Below are positions 28,925 through 36,585 of a stretch of 64,000 nt of DNA, piece by piece. The stretch covers positions 1-64,000 of the IMG/VR virus record IMGVR_UViG_3300008259_000003. One strand, 5' to 3'. The position numbers and the translations under genes were made by a program. Below the pieces are notes generated by a model, which saw nothing but the letters and a program-made list of their open reading frames with translations, searched no databases and was not told the origin of the DNA. Source of the stretch: a virus. Positions within the stretch are counted from its first letter, which is position 1, and each line of letters starts with the position of its first letter.

Positions 28925-29146
28925 TTATCCATTGGTTACACCACACTTGTGTTTGTGTTCAACATACCACATTATTCTAAAAGTACCCAAAACAAAAAAG
29001 TATGTATCAAATTCATTTATCTCATCGGTTGATTTACAAATCCCCGTGTGATATGCCGGTATTTTGGTCTCGATACTTTTAGCCGACTTAGGAAAAGTAT
29101 TAAACGCAATACTATATCTCTTTGTTAGTTTGAATGATTTATACAT
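28925..29146 (-). CDS. Hypothetical basic protein (73 aa)
   Basis: Not recognised. Basic N-terminus (MYKSFKLTKRYSIAF) and several Tyr, Cys and His residues at the end (WYVEHKHKCG). Packed between neighbours with one- to nine-base gaps. Confidence 0.65.
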   Translation of the reverse strand: MYKSFKLTKRYSIAFNTFPKSAKSIETKIPAYHTGICKSTDEINEFDTYFFVLGTFRIMWYVEHKHKCGVTNG

Positions 29147-29147
29147 A

Positions 29148-29327
29148 TTATTCTAATTTACTGTTAAACAATTCTATGGCCTTCTCTTTATCTTTTTCTT
29201 GAAAGATGTTATCAATAATAAACTTGGCTTCTTCCATTGTGCACTTATCTTCAATGACATCAATGTATGTTTCTACATCAACACCCAATTCCCCCGCCAT
29301 AAGTTCATCCATCAAATCATGAAACAT
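29148..29327 (-). CDS. Small acidic protein (59 aa)
   Basis: Acidic, helical (MFHDLMDELMAGELGVDVETY). Similar short proteins with a repeated DDV-TY-DVIED style occur in large phages next to the following gene. One base separates its stop from the ATG of the next gene and one base its start from the previous stop. Confidence 0.65.
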   Translation of the reverse strand: MFHDLMDELMAGELGVDVETYIDVIEDKCTMEEAKFIIDNIFQEKDKEKAIELFNSKLE

Positions 29328-29328
29328 A

Positions 29329-29517
29329 TTACTCTGATTTAGTTTCTATACCGTTTTTCCAATCTTTCCAATTATCAAAATCTTTCAGTTTTTCATAATG
29401 GTCATCTTCCATTTTTCTTGCTTCGTTTAGTATATCGTCATAAATTCCACTATACCTCGTATCCAATTGAAGTTTGGTGATTAACCAATTTACCGGTGTT
29501 AGTTTTTCGTTACTCAT
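29329..29517 (-). CDS. Hypothetical phage protein (62 aa)
   Basis: The start MSNEKLTPVNWLITKLQL followed by an AR-KMEDDHYEKL helix belongs to a recurrent small phage protein type (LTP-xWL...EAKxME). Function unknown. It overlaps the membrane-transport gene by eight bases. Confidence 0.7.
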   Translation of the reverse strand: MSNEKLTPVNWLITKLQLDTRYSGIYDDILNEARKMEDDHYEKLKDFDNWKDWKNGIETKSE

Positions 29518-30352
29518 TTGTATTTTTTAATCTTTTTATTATATCGGTCATTCTTGTAAACATTTCCATACCCACAGGGATGGATAAGAGGGAAACCAAA
29601 AATTGATTTATATAAGAATACATTGCAATGGCTTCACCTTGTGTTAGTTTCACATTTTCGTGAGTGAAAATGATTAATGATAAAACCAAGAAGATGGTCT
29701 TTACCATATTGAGTGAAGTCCAATTCTTTCCTTGTAGGGTGGATGCTGAAATCCAAATCCTTCTTCTCCTTTTAAAGAATGAATCAATCAAACCTCTATC
29801 GTTTGTGTTGAGCACATCCATTTTCTTTTCGTGTTGGTTGTGACTAATTTTTGTGGACTGAGCAATCTTACCGTAGAACTTCCATACAATAAAACAAATG
29901 AACGGAGCACATAACAATACAATAAAACCAGTAACCACGTGGGACATGAATATAAAAAACAATGTTCCAATTATGGAAAGTATTGACATTATATAATAGT
30001 GTATGTGGTGTTCCAAGAAATCCACAATACTATGTGCTAAATCCGTTCTACCCAACCTCGTTGAGACATCCGAATCCTCTGAACTATCCAAATAGTTAAA
30101 CACAATATCATTGTAGATAGATGTGTAAATCTTGGTGTCAAATACCATACGTTTATAAATGAAAAAATTGGAGAGAGATTCTATTAAAAGAAAAACCCCA
30201 ATCCAATAATACTCCTTATTCAATAAACCATCTATTGATTTACCCAACACATAGGGTTCAACCAAGAAAATGATTTGTGCAATAAAGATGTAGAAGTATA
30301 TTAATAATAATGACCTCTTATATTTTTCAATAATTTTATAAACGTACCGCAA
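29510..30352 (-). CDS. ABC transporter six-helix domain without ATPase (280 aa)
   Basis: Six hydrophobic helices (near residues 13-32, 47-65, 118-136, 140-158, 215-232 and 240-262) and a tail that stops at the end of the membrane domain match the ABC transporter transmembrane family (ABC_membrane_3 type). No Walker A or signature motif is present here or next door. It may pair with a host ATPase or act as an inhibitor. The start is TTG at 30,352; the frame has no upstream ATG. Confidence 0.75.
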   Translation of the reverse strand: MRYVYKIIEKYKRSLLLIYFYIFIAQIIFLVEPYVLGKSIDGLLNKEYYWIGVFLLIESLSNFFIYKRMVFDTKIYTSIYNDIVFNYLDSSEDSDVSTRLGRTDLAHSIVDFLEHHIHYYIMSILSIIGTLFFIFMSHVVTGFIVLLCAPFICFIVWKFYGKIAQSTKISHNQHEKKMDVLNTNDRGLIDSFFKRRRRIWISASTLQGKNWTSLNMVKTIFLVLSLIIFTHENVKLTQGEAIAMYSYINQFLVSLLSIPVGMEMFTRMTDIIKRLKNTNE

Positions 30353-30370
30353 AGTGAAATGAGATTTATT

Positions 30371-30478
30371 TTATTCTTTATCAAAATAAGTTGTGAATAG
30401 TGATAACAACGCAATACAAACGCATAAACCGATTACGATTATTCCAACTACTTGTGCTACTGGATGTAAATTTTCCAT
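30371..30478 (-). CDS. Very small membrane protein (35 aa)
   Basis: One hydrophobic helix (VVGIIVIGLCVCIALLSLF) with short polar ends and a charged C-terminus (YFDKE). Five bases from the next gene upstream (30,483). Too short for family recognition but the frame and composition are clean. Confidence 0.65.
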   Translation of the reverse strand: MENLHPVAQVVGIIVIGLCVCIALLSLFTTYFDKE

Positions 30479-30482
30479 AATA

Positions 30483-31178
30483 TTAACAATTAACTCTTAC
30501 TTTGTAGGTTTTTTCGACATCGTTAGTCATATTACCCATAATCAAAATATACATTTTTTCATTTGGAATACCAAATAACGATTTAATATCACTATCGGTT
30601 GGATAAACTTCCAATTCATCCACACCAATAAACTTGACATTATCGATGAGTTCTCTCATCTCATATAATGACAAATGAACACCGTGAACAACAATGAAGT
30701 GTTTATTGGGATAAGTGTACTCACCATTTTCTTCTTCACCACATTCTACCTTACCTTCCCCATCACAGTCATCACATTCGGTTTCGTGTCCACAACAATT
30801 ACACTCAACAGTCCCGTGTCCATCACATTGATAACATTCCTTATATTTTTTGTCAAACTCAGGAATCATCTTGATGTCTTCATAAACTTTTTCAAGGTCA
30901 GATACTTTAATTCTCCCGAATGGTTTTGAATCACCTTCATAAAATTTACGAAACTCAAACATGACAGGTTGGGCGTTGACACCATTACCTTTGCTGTGGT
31001 CATGTATGTTTTCATTATTAATGTAGTCGACATCATGAAACCACAACGCTTTGTATGAGTTGGTTGAAACTACCCACCCATTTTCATAACAAACAGGTTT
31101 CATGATTGGGTCTCTCCAATCATCTTTTGACGACCAAGATTCTACGAACCTTACGTAATTTGGATTTTCTTTTATCAT
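30483..31178 (-). CDS. DnaJ-type zinc finger protein without J domain (231 aa)
   Basis: Residues 115-146 hold CYQCDGHG, then CNCC, CDDCDGEG and a final Cys: the CxxCxGxG repeats of the DnaJ central zinc finger, which binds two zinc ions and unfolded protein. There is no J domain (no HPD). The N- and C-terminal parts are not recognised. Part of a packed set of five - strand genes. Confidence 0.8.
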   Translation of the reverse strand: MIKENPNYVRFVESWSSKDDWRDPIMKPVCYENGWVVSTNSYKALWFHDVDYINNENIHDHSKGNGVNAQPVMFEFRKFYEGDSKPFGRIKVSDLEKVYEDIKMIPEFDKKYKECYQCDGHGTVECNCCGHETECDDCDGEGKVECGEEENGEYTYPNKHFIVVHGVHLSLYEMRELIDNVKFIGVDELEVYPTDSDIKSLFGIPNEKMYILIMGNMTNDVEKTYKVRVNC

Positions 31179-31179
31179 A

Positions 31180-31827
31180 TTAATCTAATGAATTTGGTAA
31201 ATAAAGTAGTGTGGGGTTTTTCTTTTGAATATCTAATTCAGGGTATCTCTCCTTAAACTTCATCACATCAAATTTTTTGGTAATTAAGTGGTGTCCGTTC
31301 TTTGTTGGGATTACAGCCTCAACCTTTGGTCCCACCTTGTAACCAATTGGAACACCGGCTTCATCAAATTCAACTTCAGTAAATGGTTTACATTCATATT
31401 CAATAAATGCAACCATCATTGGACTCATCTCTTTTACATCATCAACATCCACTATCCAACGTTTCTCCTGTGTCTTTAACTGACCAACAACGCTATCAAA
31501 TAATCCTTTCTGATTATGTTGTCCATTCTGAATACGTTGAGCGAGGTCAACCATCATATTCAATGAAACATCAAAGTGATTTTGTTTTTGAACGTGGATG
31601 TATGCCCTCGCCTTAAACATCTCACACAGTTGTTTAATCTCATCGTACCTACGTTCAAGATGTTCGATACTTTCAATACAGTAAGTCTTAATTGTTCTCA
31701 CCGATTGGTGATTATCTCTCTCCCCTTCGGGTTGGTCTTTCTTTCGTTTGAAAATGTAGAGCATATAGAAGTCACCCTCGTTTTCGAAGTTGAGTAATGA
31801 CTTAACTAATTCTATATTATCTATCAT
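31180..31827 (-). CDS. Conserved phage protein of unknown function (215 aa)
   Basis: A repeat-free protein with a helical middle (LERRYDEIKQLCEMFKARAYIHV) and a conserved-looking RWIVDVDDV strand-turn. The DVDD context and KNGHHLITKKFD near the end are reminiscent of phage proteins related to primase-like or nucleotidyl folds, but I cannot assign it. Stop-start overlap of one base with the next gene. Confidence 0.6.
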   Translation of the reverse strand: MIDNIELVKSLLNFENEGDFYMLYIFKRKKDQPEGERDNHQSVRTIKTYCIESIEHLERRYDEIKQLCEMFKARAYIHVQKQNHFDVSLNMMVDLAQRIQNGQHNQKGLFDSVVGQLKTQEKRWIVDVDDVKEMSPMMVAFIEYECKPFTEVEFDEAGVPIGYKVGPKVEAVIPTKNGHHLITKKFDVMKFKERYPELDIQKKNPTLLYLPNSLD

Positions 31828-32096
31828 TACAGAGACTGTACTTTTTTCATAATCTCTGTAACTTGTTCAGGTTCTAAATAACCAAGGACATCGCTGGTTA
31901 TTGGTGTTTCGTAGGTGAGGTCACCATTTTTATCTAAGACCGCAAGTTCATACAAACCATCCTTACCACCGTAGGAGTATGTGTGAGAAACGACAGATAC
32001 CCCGTATCCATTATCAAATTGTGTACGTACCTTTTTACCAACCATAAATGGGGATTCATCGATTTGTTCGAATTCTAAATCGTTAAATGTTTTCAT
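31827..32096 (-). CDS. Hypothetical protein (89 aa)
   Basis: VGKKVRTQFDNGYGVSVVSHTYSYGGKDGLYELAVL resembles a small phage beta-barrel family that starts with a KTFNDL helix; function unknown. In one operon with genes on both sides. Confidence 0.7.
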   Translation of the reverse strand: MKTFNDLEFEQIDESPFMVGKKVRTQFDNGYGVSVVSHTYSYGGKDGLYELAVLDKNGDLTYETPITSDVLGYLEPEQVTEIMKKVQSL

Positions 32097-32111
32097 ATAA
32101 TTAAATTAGTT

Positions 32112-32372
32112 TTATTCTGCAAGAATTGCTTCGTCAAACATACTACCATCCTCTCTTTGTTTTGTAACAATTTGAGCGTTTACTCTTACACCTGAAGAGT
32201 AAAATTCCGACATCCATTTAGATTTTGGAATTGATTCCTCATTAACAGGTATTTCTGTATATTCATCGTCGAACATTAAGATGTATCTAAAGAACCATCG
32301 GTCTTTAAATTTGTAAATTGTACCAGTGCACATAGTTTCTTTCTCTAAGTTGTTTGATTTGTATATTCTCAT
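32112..32372 (-). CDS. Hypothetical protein (86 aa)
   Basis: Not recognised. Beta-rich first half (TGTIYKFKDRWFFRYILMFDDEYTEIPV). ATG 32,372 is used; the longer frame begins with GTG at 32,390, inside the previous gene's stop region. Confidence 0.65.
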   Translation of the reverse strand: MRIYKSNNLEKETMCTGTIYKFKDRWFFRYILMFDDEYTEIPVNEESIPKSKWMSEFYSSGVRVNAQIVTKQREDGSMFDEAILAE

Positions 32373-32386
32373 AGTTTGGTTTTCCT

Positions 32387-32500
32387 TCACCTATTAAGTA
32401 TTATCAAAGTCACAATAATTACGATAATACCAATTAATGACCAAAAAGCCATTTTTTCACTAAATTCAATTTGTTCCTTCCTCTTTCCTTGGTTGTCCAT
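32387..32500 (-). CDS. Very small membrane protein (37 aa)
   Basis: A charged N-terminus (MDNQGKRKEQIEFSEK) and one C-terminal hydrophobic helix (FWSLIGIIVIIVTLIIL), tail-anchored. Starts 35 bases inside the end of the upstream gene. Confidence 0.65.
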   Translation of the reverse strand: MDNQGKRKEQIEFSEKMAFWSLIGIIVIIVTLIILNR

Positions 32501-32666
32501 TGTATGTAGTTTTAGGTGTTTCAATCTCCCAATACCCCACGATGAAGTATTGATTACGACCAACAGGAGAAACTTCATACTTTTTTCCACGAGCAATGGA
32601 TGCATTAGTCACAACACAGTCCATTTGTTTGTATAAAACCCGTTGACCTATATAAAATGTGTTCAT
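32466..32666 (-). CDS. Hypothetical protein (66 aa)
   Basis: MNTFYIGQRVLYKQMDCVVTNASIARGKKYEVS looks like a small SH3-like barrel similar in layout to other short phage proteins (VL-KQ-C-V). The start overlaps the upstream TGA (ATGA junction). Confidence 0.65.
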   Translation of the reverse strand: MNTFYIGQRVLYKQMDCVVTNASIARGKKYEVSPVGRNQYFIVGYWEIETPKTTYNGQPRKEEGTN

Positions 32667-32749
32667 AGATACATAAAGATTAAAAATCCAAATCCTATAC
32701 CTGCTAAGAAGTACACCAAGTTGTTCAACCAAAAGGGATATCTTTCCAT
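32663..32749 (-). CDS. Very small membrane protein (28 aa)
   Basis: One hydrophobic helix with aromatic ends (MERYPFWLNNLVYFLAGIGF and onward). It starts 16 bases after a clean promoter and ends in an ATGA overlap with the next gene, which supports translation despite its size. Confidence 0.65.
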   Translation of the reverse strand: MERYPFWLNNLVYFLAGIGFGFLIFMYL

Positions 32750-32764
32750 AATCACATTTTTCTT

Positions 32765-32794
32765 CAAATATAAAAATTTTTTTGTGAAATCCAA
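32765..32794 (-). promoter_or_regulatory. Bacteroidota-type promoter
   Basis: Minus strand TTTGG and TATATTTG, 19-bp spacer, just downstream of the terminator of the structured RNA. Confidence 0.8.
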
Positions 32795-32803
32795 AAAAAT
32801 CAC

Positions 32804-33020
32804 AAAAAAAAACACCCTAATTTATCCAACTTTCAGGTGTTATGGTTGTCCCCGTTGCCGGGTTAGGAATAGACTTACAGGGGCACGTTGTTCTTTATCA
32901 CCCTTTTGGTATTCCCCGCGGATAGTCAGTCCGAATAAGACGTTGTCTTATTATCAGTCCTCTACGGTTATCACACCGTTTCTCATCATGTGAGGCACAC
33001 TATCCGATGATTAATCGGAA
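32804..33020 (-). ncRNA. Candidate structured RNA with terminator
   Basis: Gene-free and more GC-rich than its surroundings, dense in complementary segments. Helices: CGGATAGT/ACTATCCG (32,919-32,926 with 32,999-33,006) enclosing hairpins AATAAGAC-AAC-GTCTTATT (32,934-32,952) and ACGGT/ACCGT (32,964-32,979); CCCG-GCAA-CGGG with a GNRA loop (32,851-32,862); GGAAT/ATTCC; and a final CACC(T)/(A)GGGTG hairpin followed by nine T on the minus strand. It lies downstream of a 35-aa gene and may be a separate RNA or its 3' region. Not identified as a known RNA. Confidence 0.6.
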
Positions 33021-33118
33021 CGTTTCTTTAGATATTCTTTTCTTGTTCTATATTCCCCTACTTTGTAACCAGCGAGAAACCAAAGAGAGAATCCTATGTA
33101 TACTAAAATAACTGTCAT
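33011..33118 (-). CDS. Very small membrane protein (35 aa)
   Basis: One N-terminal hydrophobic helix (VILVYIGFSLWFLAGY) and a basic tail (YRTRKEYLKKRSD). It starts 15 bases after a good promoter. Its stop codon lies in a CCGAT/ATCGG hairpin at the start of the structured RNA. Confidence 0.7.
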   Translation of the reverse strand: MTVILVYIGFSLWFLAGYKVGEYRTRKEYLKKRSD

Positions 33119-33132
33119 AATTAATTTTGATA

Positions 33133-33162
33133 CAAATATAATGTATATTTTTTAATATGCAA
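33133..33162 (-). promoter_or_regulatory. Bacteroidota-type promoter
   Basis: Minus strand TTG and TATATTTG, 19-bp spacer. Confidence 0.75.
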
Positions 33163-33169
33163 AAATATT

Positions 33170-33358
33170 TTAATTTTTTTTGAAGTGTCTTTTACTACCT
33201 TCACAAATATTGTCTTTGGAAACGTCCCATATGTTTTTTTGAACCATATGACAAGCGTGTGATTTACCCATTCGTTTAGAAAAATGGATGATGGTGTCAT
33301 TATTATTATTTCTGACAACCCATGGACATTCCTTACAAGGTGAACTAGTTTTCTTCAA
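33170..33358 (-). CDS. DUF6283-like Cys/His-rich protein (62 aa)
   Basis: CKECPWVVRNN, then HACHMVQKN, then a further Cys match the small DUF6283-type layout (CxxCPWR...CHM...C), probably a metal-binding domain found in phages. It overlaps the previous gene by 14 bases; its own stop lies just ahead of the next promoter. Confidence 0.7.
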   Translation of the reverse strand: MKKTSSPCKECPWVVRNNNNDTIIHFSKRMGKSHACHMVQKNIWDVSKDNICEGSKRHFKKN

Positions 33359-33929
33359 ATTTAAAAATGTCTACCTGAGAGGATTTACCCCAGTTGTCCA
33401 AAAAATCAGAGGGTTCCATGGATTCACCCTTAAAAAATATTCTATCGATGTAATCCCAGTCCCCATCAGGAAAGTCGACAGAACCGTGACAGTAGGTAAA
33501 ATCTTCAATGGTTGGAACCGTTTCAGATTCAATTTCATATTCCCAAATACCACCTTTGTTTTCGTCAACACTCACATAGATATTTTCACCCTTTTCCATT
33601 GGGAATGCTCGGTGTGAAATATAATCATCCCAATCCTCATTCACTGAAGAGATTGTTTGAATATCTTCAATACCAAAAGATAGTACGTTGTTACCATTTT
33701 CATCTTCAAGTTCAAAGGTCATTGTTTGGTTATCCAATGCTTTGTTTACGTGAAAGATGTCACCATCGTAAATGTCAATATCTAAACTTTCCAAGTCAAA
33801 TCTAGTTTCCCAAAGTTCATCGTACTCTTTTTCTTCTTTTAAGAGTTCAATTTGTTCAACCTGTTCGTCAGTGAGTTTTTTACCGATAAACTCGGCGCTC
33901 CATCCATAAGTTTTTAGCGTATACTTCAT
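33345..33929 (-). CDS. Acidic hypothetical protein (194 aa)
   Basis: Not recognised. Very acidic and beta-rich, with a KKLTDEQVEQIELLKEEKE-like helix near the start. No metal or nucleotide motif is visible. Two bases separate it from the upstream gene. Confidence 0.7.
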   Translation of the reverse strand: MKYTLKTYGWSAEFIGKKLTDEQVEQIELLKEEKEYDELWETRFDLESLDIDIYDGDIFHVNKALDNQTMTFELEDENGNNVLSFGIEDIQTISSVNEDWDDYISHRAFPMEKGENIYVSVDENKGGIWEYEIESETVPTIEDFTYCHGSVDFPDGDWDYIDRIFFKGESMEPSDFLDNWGKSSQVDIFKFEEN

Positions 33930-33931
33930 GT

Positions 33932-34228
33932 TTATCTTATTAATTTTACTGTTGGTATTAAAAAATCATCATAATGTTTATGAGATAAAATATCCCATGA
34001 ACTTGGATGTCTTTCCTTGAATATTTCTTGTCTTTCCAAAAGTGACAGTGGTAAGGTACAATCCTCACCGAACATATACCAAAGTTCATAATCATTGATT
34101 ATCCTTTGTGCAAATTCAGTAAGACTCTTGATTTTTACTTCTCTCAGGTATTCCCTATTTATACCTAAGTTATCATACCACTTGATATATTCTTGGTATG
34201 CTTCTTTGACTTTTTTGTGTACCACCAT
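33932..34228 (-). CDS. Hypothetical helical protein (98 aa)
   Basis: Not recognised. Helical with many aromatic residues (YQEYIKWYDNLGINREYLREV). A TATCTTTG box ends one base before the ATG, so the promoter (no clear -33 box) would make a leaderless mRNA, or the real start is downstream. Confidence 0.65.
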   Translation of the reverse strand: MVVHKKVKEAYQEYIKWYDNLGINREYLREVKIKSLTEFAQRIINDYELWYMFGEDCTLPLSLLERQEIFKERHPSSWDILSHKHYDDFLIPTVKLIR

Positions 34229-34240
34229 ACAAAGATAATA

Positions 34241-34549
34241 TTAAAATTGTTGTGTTCTACCGATAAATCTTTTCGCCATCTCAACCCTAACTTCACCATT
34301 CTCCCTGTCAAATATTGGAGGTTCTACAAATTCACCCGACCTACTTTTTAAACGGTAGTATAGATTAGTTTCTTCATATTCATAGAACTGATTTTTGTTT
34401 AGGTATTTTTTTAAATCTAATATCTCCTTATCACTACAACCTTTTGAAATCAACACCATCAACATTCTATCACAGAATGCAATAGATACTAAATTCCACT
34501 TGTAGTGTGGTTGTAAATACTCGTATACCTCAATGTTGGTGTGAAGCAT
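34241..34549 (-). CDS. Hypothetical protein (102 aa)
   Basis: Not recognised. A soluble helical protein with a Cys-containing LISKGCSDKEILDLKKYL segment and a basic RLKSRSGEFVEPP stretch. Next to the 23-aa membrane gene upstream. Confidence 0.65.
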   Translation of the reverse strand: MLHTNIEVYEYLQPHYKWNLVSIAFCDRMLMVLISKGCSDKEILDLKKYLNKNQFYEYEETNLYYRLKSRSGEFVEPPIFDRENGEVRVEMAKRFIGRTQQF

Positions 34550-34555
34550 AGTGAT

Positions 34556-34627
34556 TTATTTTTTTCGGATGTTTTCATTGATTGCATACAAAAGTATGCA
34601 AATGATAAATAATAAAAGTACAATCAT
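34556..34627 (-). CDS. Very small membrane protein (23 aa)
   Basis: Hydrophobic helix IVLLLFIICILLYAI with a polar basic tail (NENIRKK). It follows a plausible promoter by five bases (near-leaderless) and ends seven bases before the next ATG. At this size it remains a prediction. Confidence 0.5.
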   Translation of the reverse strand: MIVLLLFIICILLYAINENIRKK

Positions 34628-34631
34628 GAGT

Positions 34632-34661
34632 CAATATTAAGAAGAATATTTTAAATTTCAA
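34632..34661 (-). promoter_or_regulatory. Promoter-like sequence, variant -7
   Basis: Minus strand TTG and TAATATTG (A for T), 19-bp spacer. Confidence 0.5.
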
Positions 34662-34675
34662 AATTTTTTTTGAAA

Positions 34676-35413
34676 TCACCAATAACCAATATCTTTTTTG
34701 AAATATTCTTCGTTTTCCCTATTCAAAAAGGACTTAATGATTAGTTTAATCATTCCCAAATACCCCATTTTCTTGAATCTACGGTCATCTTGACCAACGT
34801 AATGTTCGGATATTTTAAACTTTTTTGAATTGTATTTCCTACTTAAACCATAGTCTTCACTGTGTTGGTATTCCTCATTAAATTTACCTAATTCTCTAAA
34901 TTTATCAGTTTTTGTCAAGAAAAAGGTACCAACAGCGAATGGACTGAATTTACTAATAATATTATTAACGGAATTAAAACAAACGAATACCAATTTGGAC
35001 TTCCAATTTTTAGATGTTGATTTTATTTTACATGTCATCAAATCCAAATCTTCCAAAATCATTTCCTCAATACAGTCGTGAATTGTAATTGAATTGAAGA
35101 ATTGGATGTCAGCATCCACAAATAAAACATATTCAGTATTAACCAAATCACTCCCTAAATTTCTTGCTTCACCAACTTTACCACCGTCAATCATTTCTAT
35201 CTTAAGTCTATCAGAGTACATCATAGACATATTATTGATAATCGCCCTTGTTCGGTCTGTTGAATGGTTATCAGCAATGATTACTCTTGTACCATCAATT
35301 AAAACTTGTTTGTGTATTGAGTCGAGAGTCTTCTTAATATACTTGTCTTCATTGTAACATGGAATTACAATGGTTAGTTTGTTTTTTATTTTTGTTGGTT
35401 TATAAAGTGGCAT
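34676..35413 (-). CDS. Family 2 glycosyltransferase (245 aa)
   Basis: LTIVIPCYNEDKYIKKTLDSI is the GT-A Rossmann start, IIADNHSTDRT the nucleotide-sugar site, and VDADI (about residue 99) the DxD metal site. A GQDDRR motif and a C-terminal hydrophobic patch follow. The enzyme should transfer a sugar or acyl-phosphate sugar at the membrane face. Adjacent phosphoesterase and ParB-like genes suggest a small envelope-modification group. Confidence 0.85.
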   Translation of the reverse strand: MPLYKPTKIKNKLTIVIPCYNEDKYIKKTLDSIHKQVLIDGTRVIIADNHSTDRTRAIINNMSMMYSDRLKIEMIDGGKVGEARNLGSDLVNTEYVLFVDADIQFFNSITIHDCIEEMILEDLDLMTCKIKSTSKNWKSKLVFVCFNSVNNIISKFSPFAVGTFFLTKTDKFRELGKFNEEYQHSEDYGLSRKYNSKKFKISEHYVGQDDRRFKKMGYLGMIKLIIKSFLNRENEEYFKKDIGYW

Positions 35414-36095
35414 ATCTCTGAAGTTTAAAATCCCCGTTATGATGTATTATGTAAGTATTGTTTTCTATCCAATCCCCACAATTTAAATACCTCACACCCT
35501 CAATAATTTTATCTTCAGGATTGTGTATGTGACCACATATCACAGTGTCACACTCTCTTTTTTTTGCCTGTCTAACCAGTTCTACCTCAAAACTCGTAAT
35601 AAATTTAACAGCCTCTTTAACACTGTCCTTTAAAAATTTAGAAAGGGACCTCTTATGTCCAAATTTTTTTAGAGTCCTATCTATAGAAATCGCAATATCG
35701 TAACCAATGGAACCTAAAATACCTAACCATTTTAACTTAACCACACCATCATAAAGGTCTCCATGGGTAATAAATACATTACCATATTTGTATTCATTAC
35801 AAATTTCAATGTTACCAAAAGATAAGTCCGTATATTGTCTTAAAAATTCATCATGATTACCAGTAACATAAATTACTTGAGTACCTCTTTTGGAATGTGA
35901 TAATATTTTTCTTATCACATTGGTGTCGTTTTGTTTCCATCTGAACTTCCTCTGTAACATCCAACCATCTATGATATCACCAACTAAAAACAAATAAGTT
36001 GGTTCATATTTTTTTAGGACTTCAAGCACCATTTCAGAATTACTACCCTTAGTACCAAGGTGAACATCTGAAATAAAAAGTGCATCTATTTTCAT
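35400..36095 (-). CDS. LpxH-like metallophosphoesterase (231 aa)
   Basis: Motifs ISDVHLG, VGDIIDGW, GNHDEFL, THGD and GHIHNPE are the calcineurin-type two-metal site, in the order and with the DGW and HGDLYDG spacing of UDP-2,3-diacylglucosamine hydrolases (LpxH, COG2908). A lipid-A precursor substrate is possible but other phosphodiesters are equally so. It overlaps the glycosyltransferase gene by 14 bases (coupled translation). Confidence 0.8.
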   Translation of the reverse strand: MKIDALFISDVHLGTKGSNSEMVLEVLKKYEPTYLFLVGDIIDGWMLQRKFRWKQNDTNVIRKILSHSKRGTQVIYVTGNHDEFLRQYTDLSFGNIEICNEYKYGNVFITHGDLYDGVVKLKWLGILGSIGYDIAISIDRTLKKFGHKRSLSKFLKDSVKEAVKFITSFEVELVRQAKKRECDTVICGHIHNPEDKIIEGVRYLNCGDWIENNTYIIHHNGDFKLQRYATL

Positions 36096-36120
36096 ATCTA
36101 TAATTATCTCAATTAAATGA

Positions 36121-36585
36121 TTACAAATTTATTTCTATGATTTGTCCTTTATCTCTTTTAAACAAAAATCTATAAATTTTTACAAACAAATGTATAATAG
36201 ACATTTTAAATGCATATGTGAATCCGCTACTGACATTTGTCAACCTATAAACGGTAATTAATAGTGAATCGTCAAAATGTCTTTTTAAAATAAAGTACCT
36301 ATGATAACCATCAAAAATATAATTTTTGTTTGTTAGATAGATGTGACCCTTATTATAATCAAACCCTCTTTCTATTATATCTAATTCAATTTGTTTATGT
36401 ATTGGTTTTAAATGAATTGATTTTACTCTTGTTTTAATTTCGGACATTGGTATTGTCTCTACTTTGACTTTAAAGCACCACCATTTATTACAAAAGAAAT
36501 CACCGTCGTGCCTTTTTAACAATTCGGAATTATATCTTCTATCAACAACTACTTTTATTTTTTCTAAAAAAGTCATATCCACCAT
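36121..36585 (-). CDS. ParB-like domain protein with membrane-like tail (154 aa)
   Basis: LTNKNYIFDGYHRYFIL (Asp92, His95, Arg96) is the ParB/sulfiredoxin-like nucleotide box seen also at 14,138. The C-terminal 35 residues are hydrophobic and basic (MSIIHLFVKIYRFLFKRDKG), perhaps a membrane-associated helix. Two possible starts (36,585 and 36,576). In a row with the phosphoesterase and glycosyltransferase. Confidence 0.7.
   Translation of the reverse strand: MVDMTFLEKIKVVVDRRYNSELLKRHDGDFFCNKWWCFKVKVETIPMSEIKTRVKSIHLKPIHKQIELDIIERGFDYNKGHIYLTNKNYIFDGYHRYFILKRHFDDSLLITVYRLTNVSSGFTYAFKMSIIHLFVKIYRFLFKRDKGQIIEINL

Noticed and set aside
32643-32993. Plus-strand frame of 116 codons over the structured RNA
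   Set aside because: It is on the opposite strand to its neighbours, mixes low-complexity Lys/Asn and Cys/Arg runs, and has no promoter; the region is better explained by the minus-strand genes and the RNA.
32804-33020. tmRNA, RNase P or group I intron
   Set aside because: I could not find the tRNA-like ends and tag frame, the RNase P conserved core, or the paired intron core; the helices do not fit those classes.
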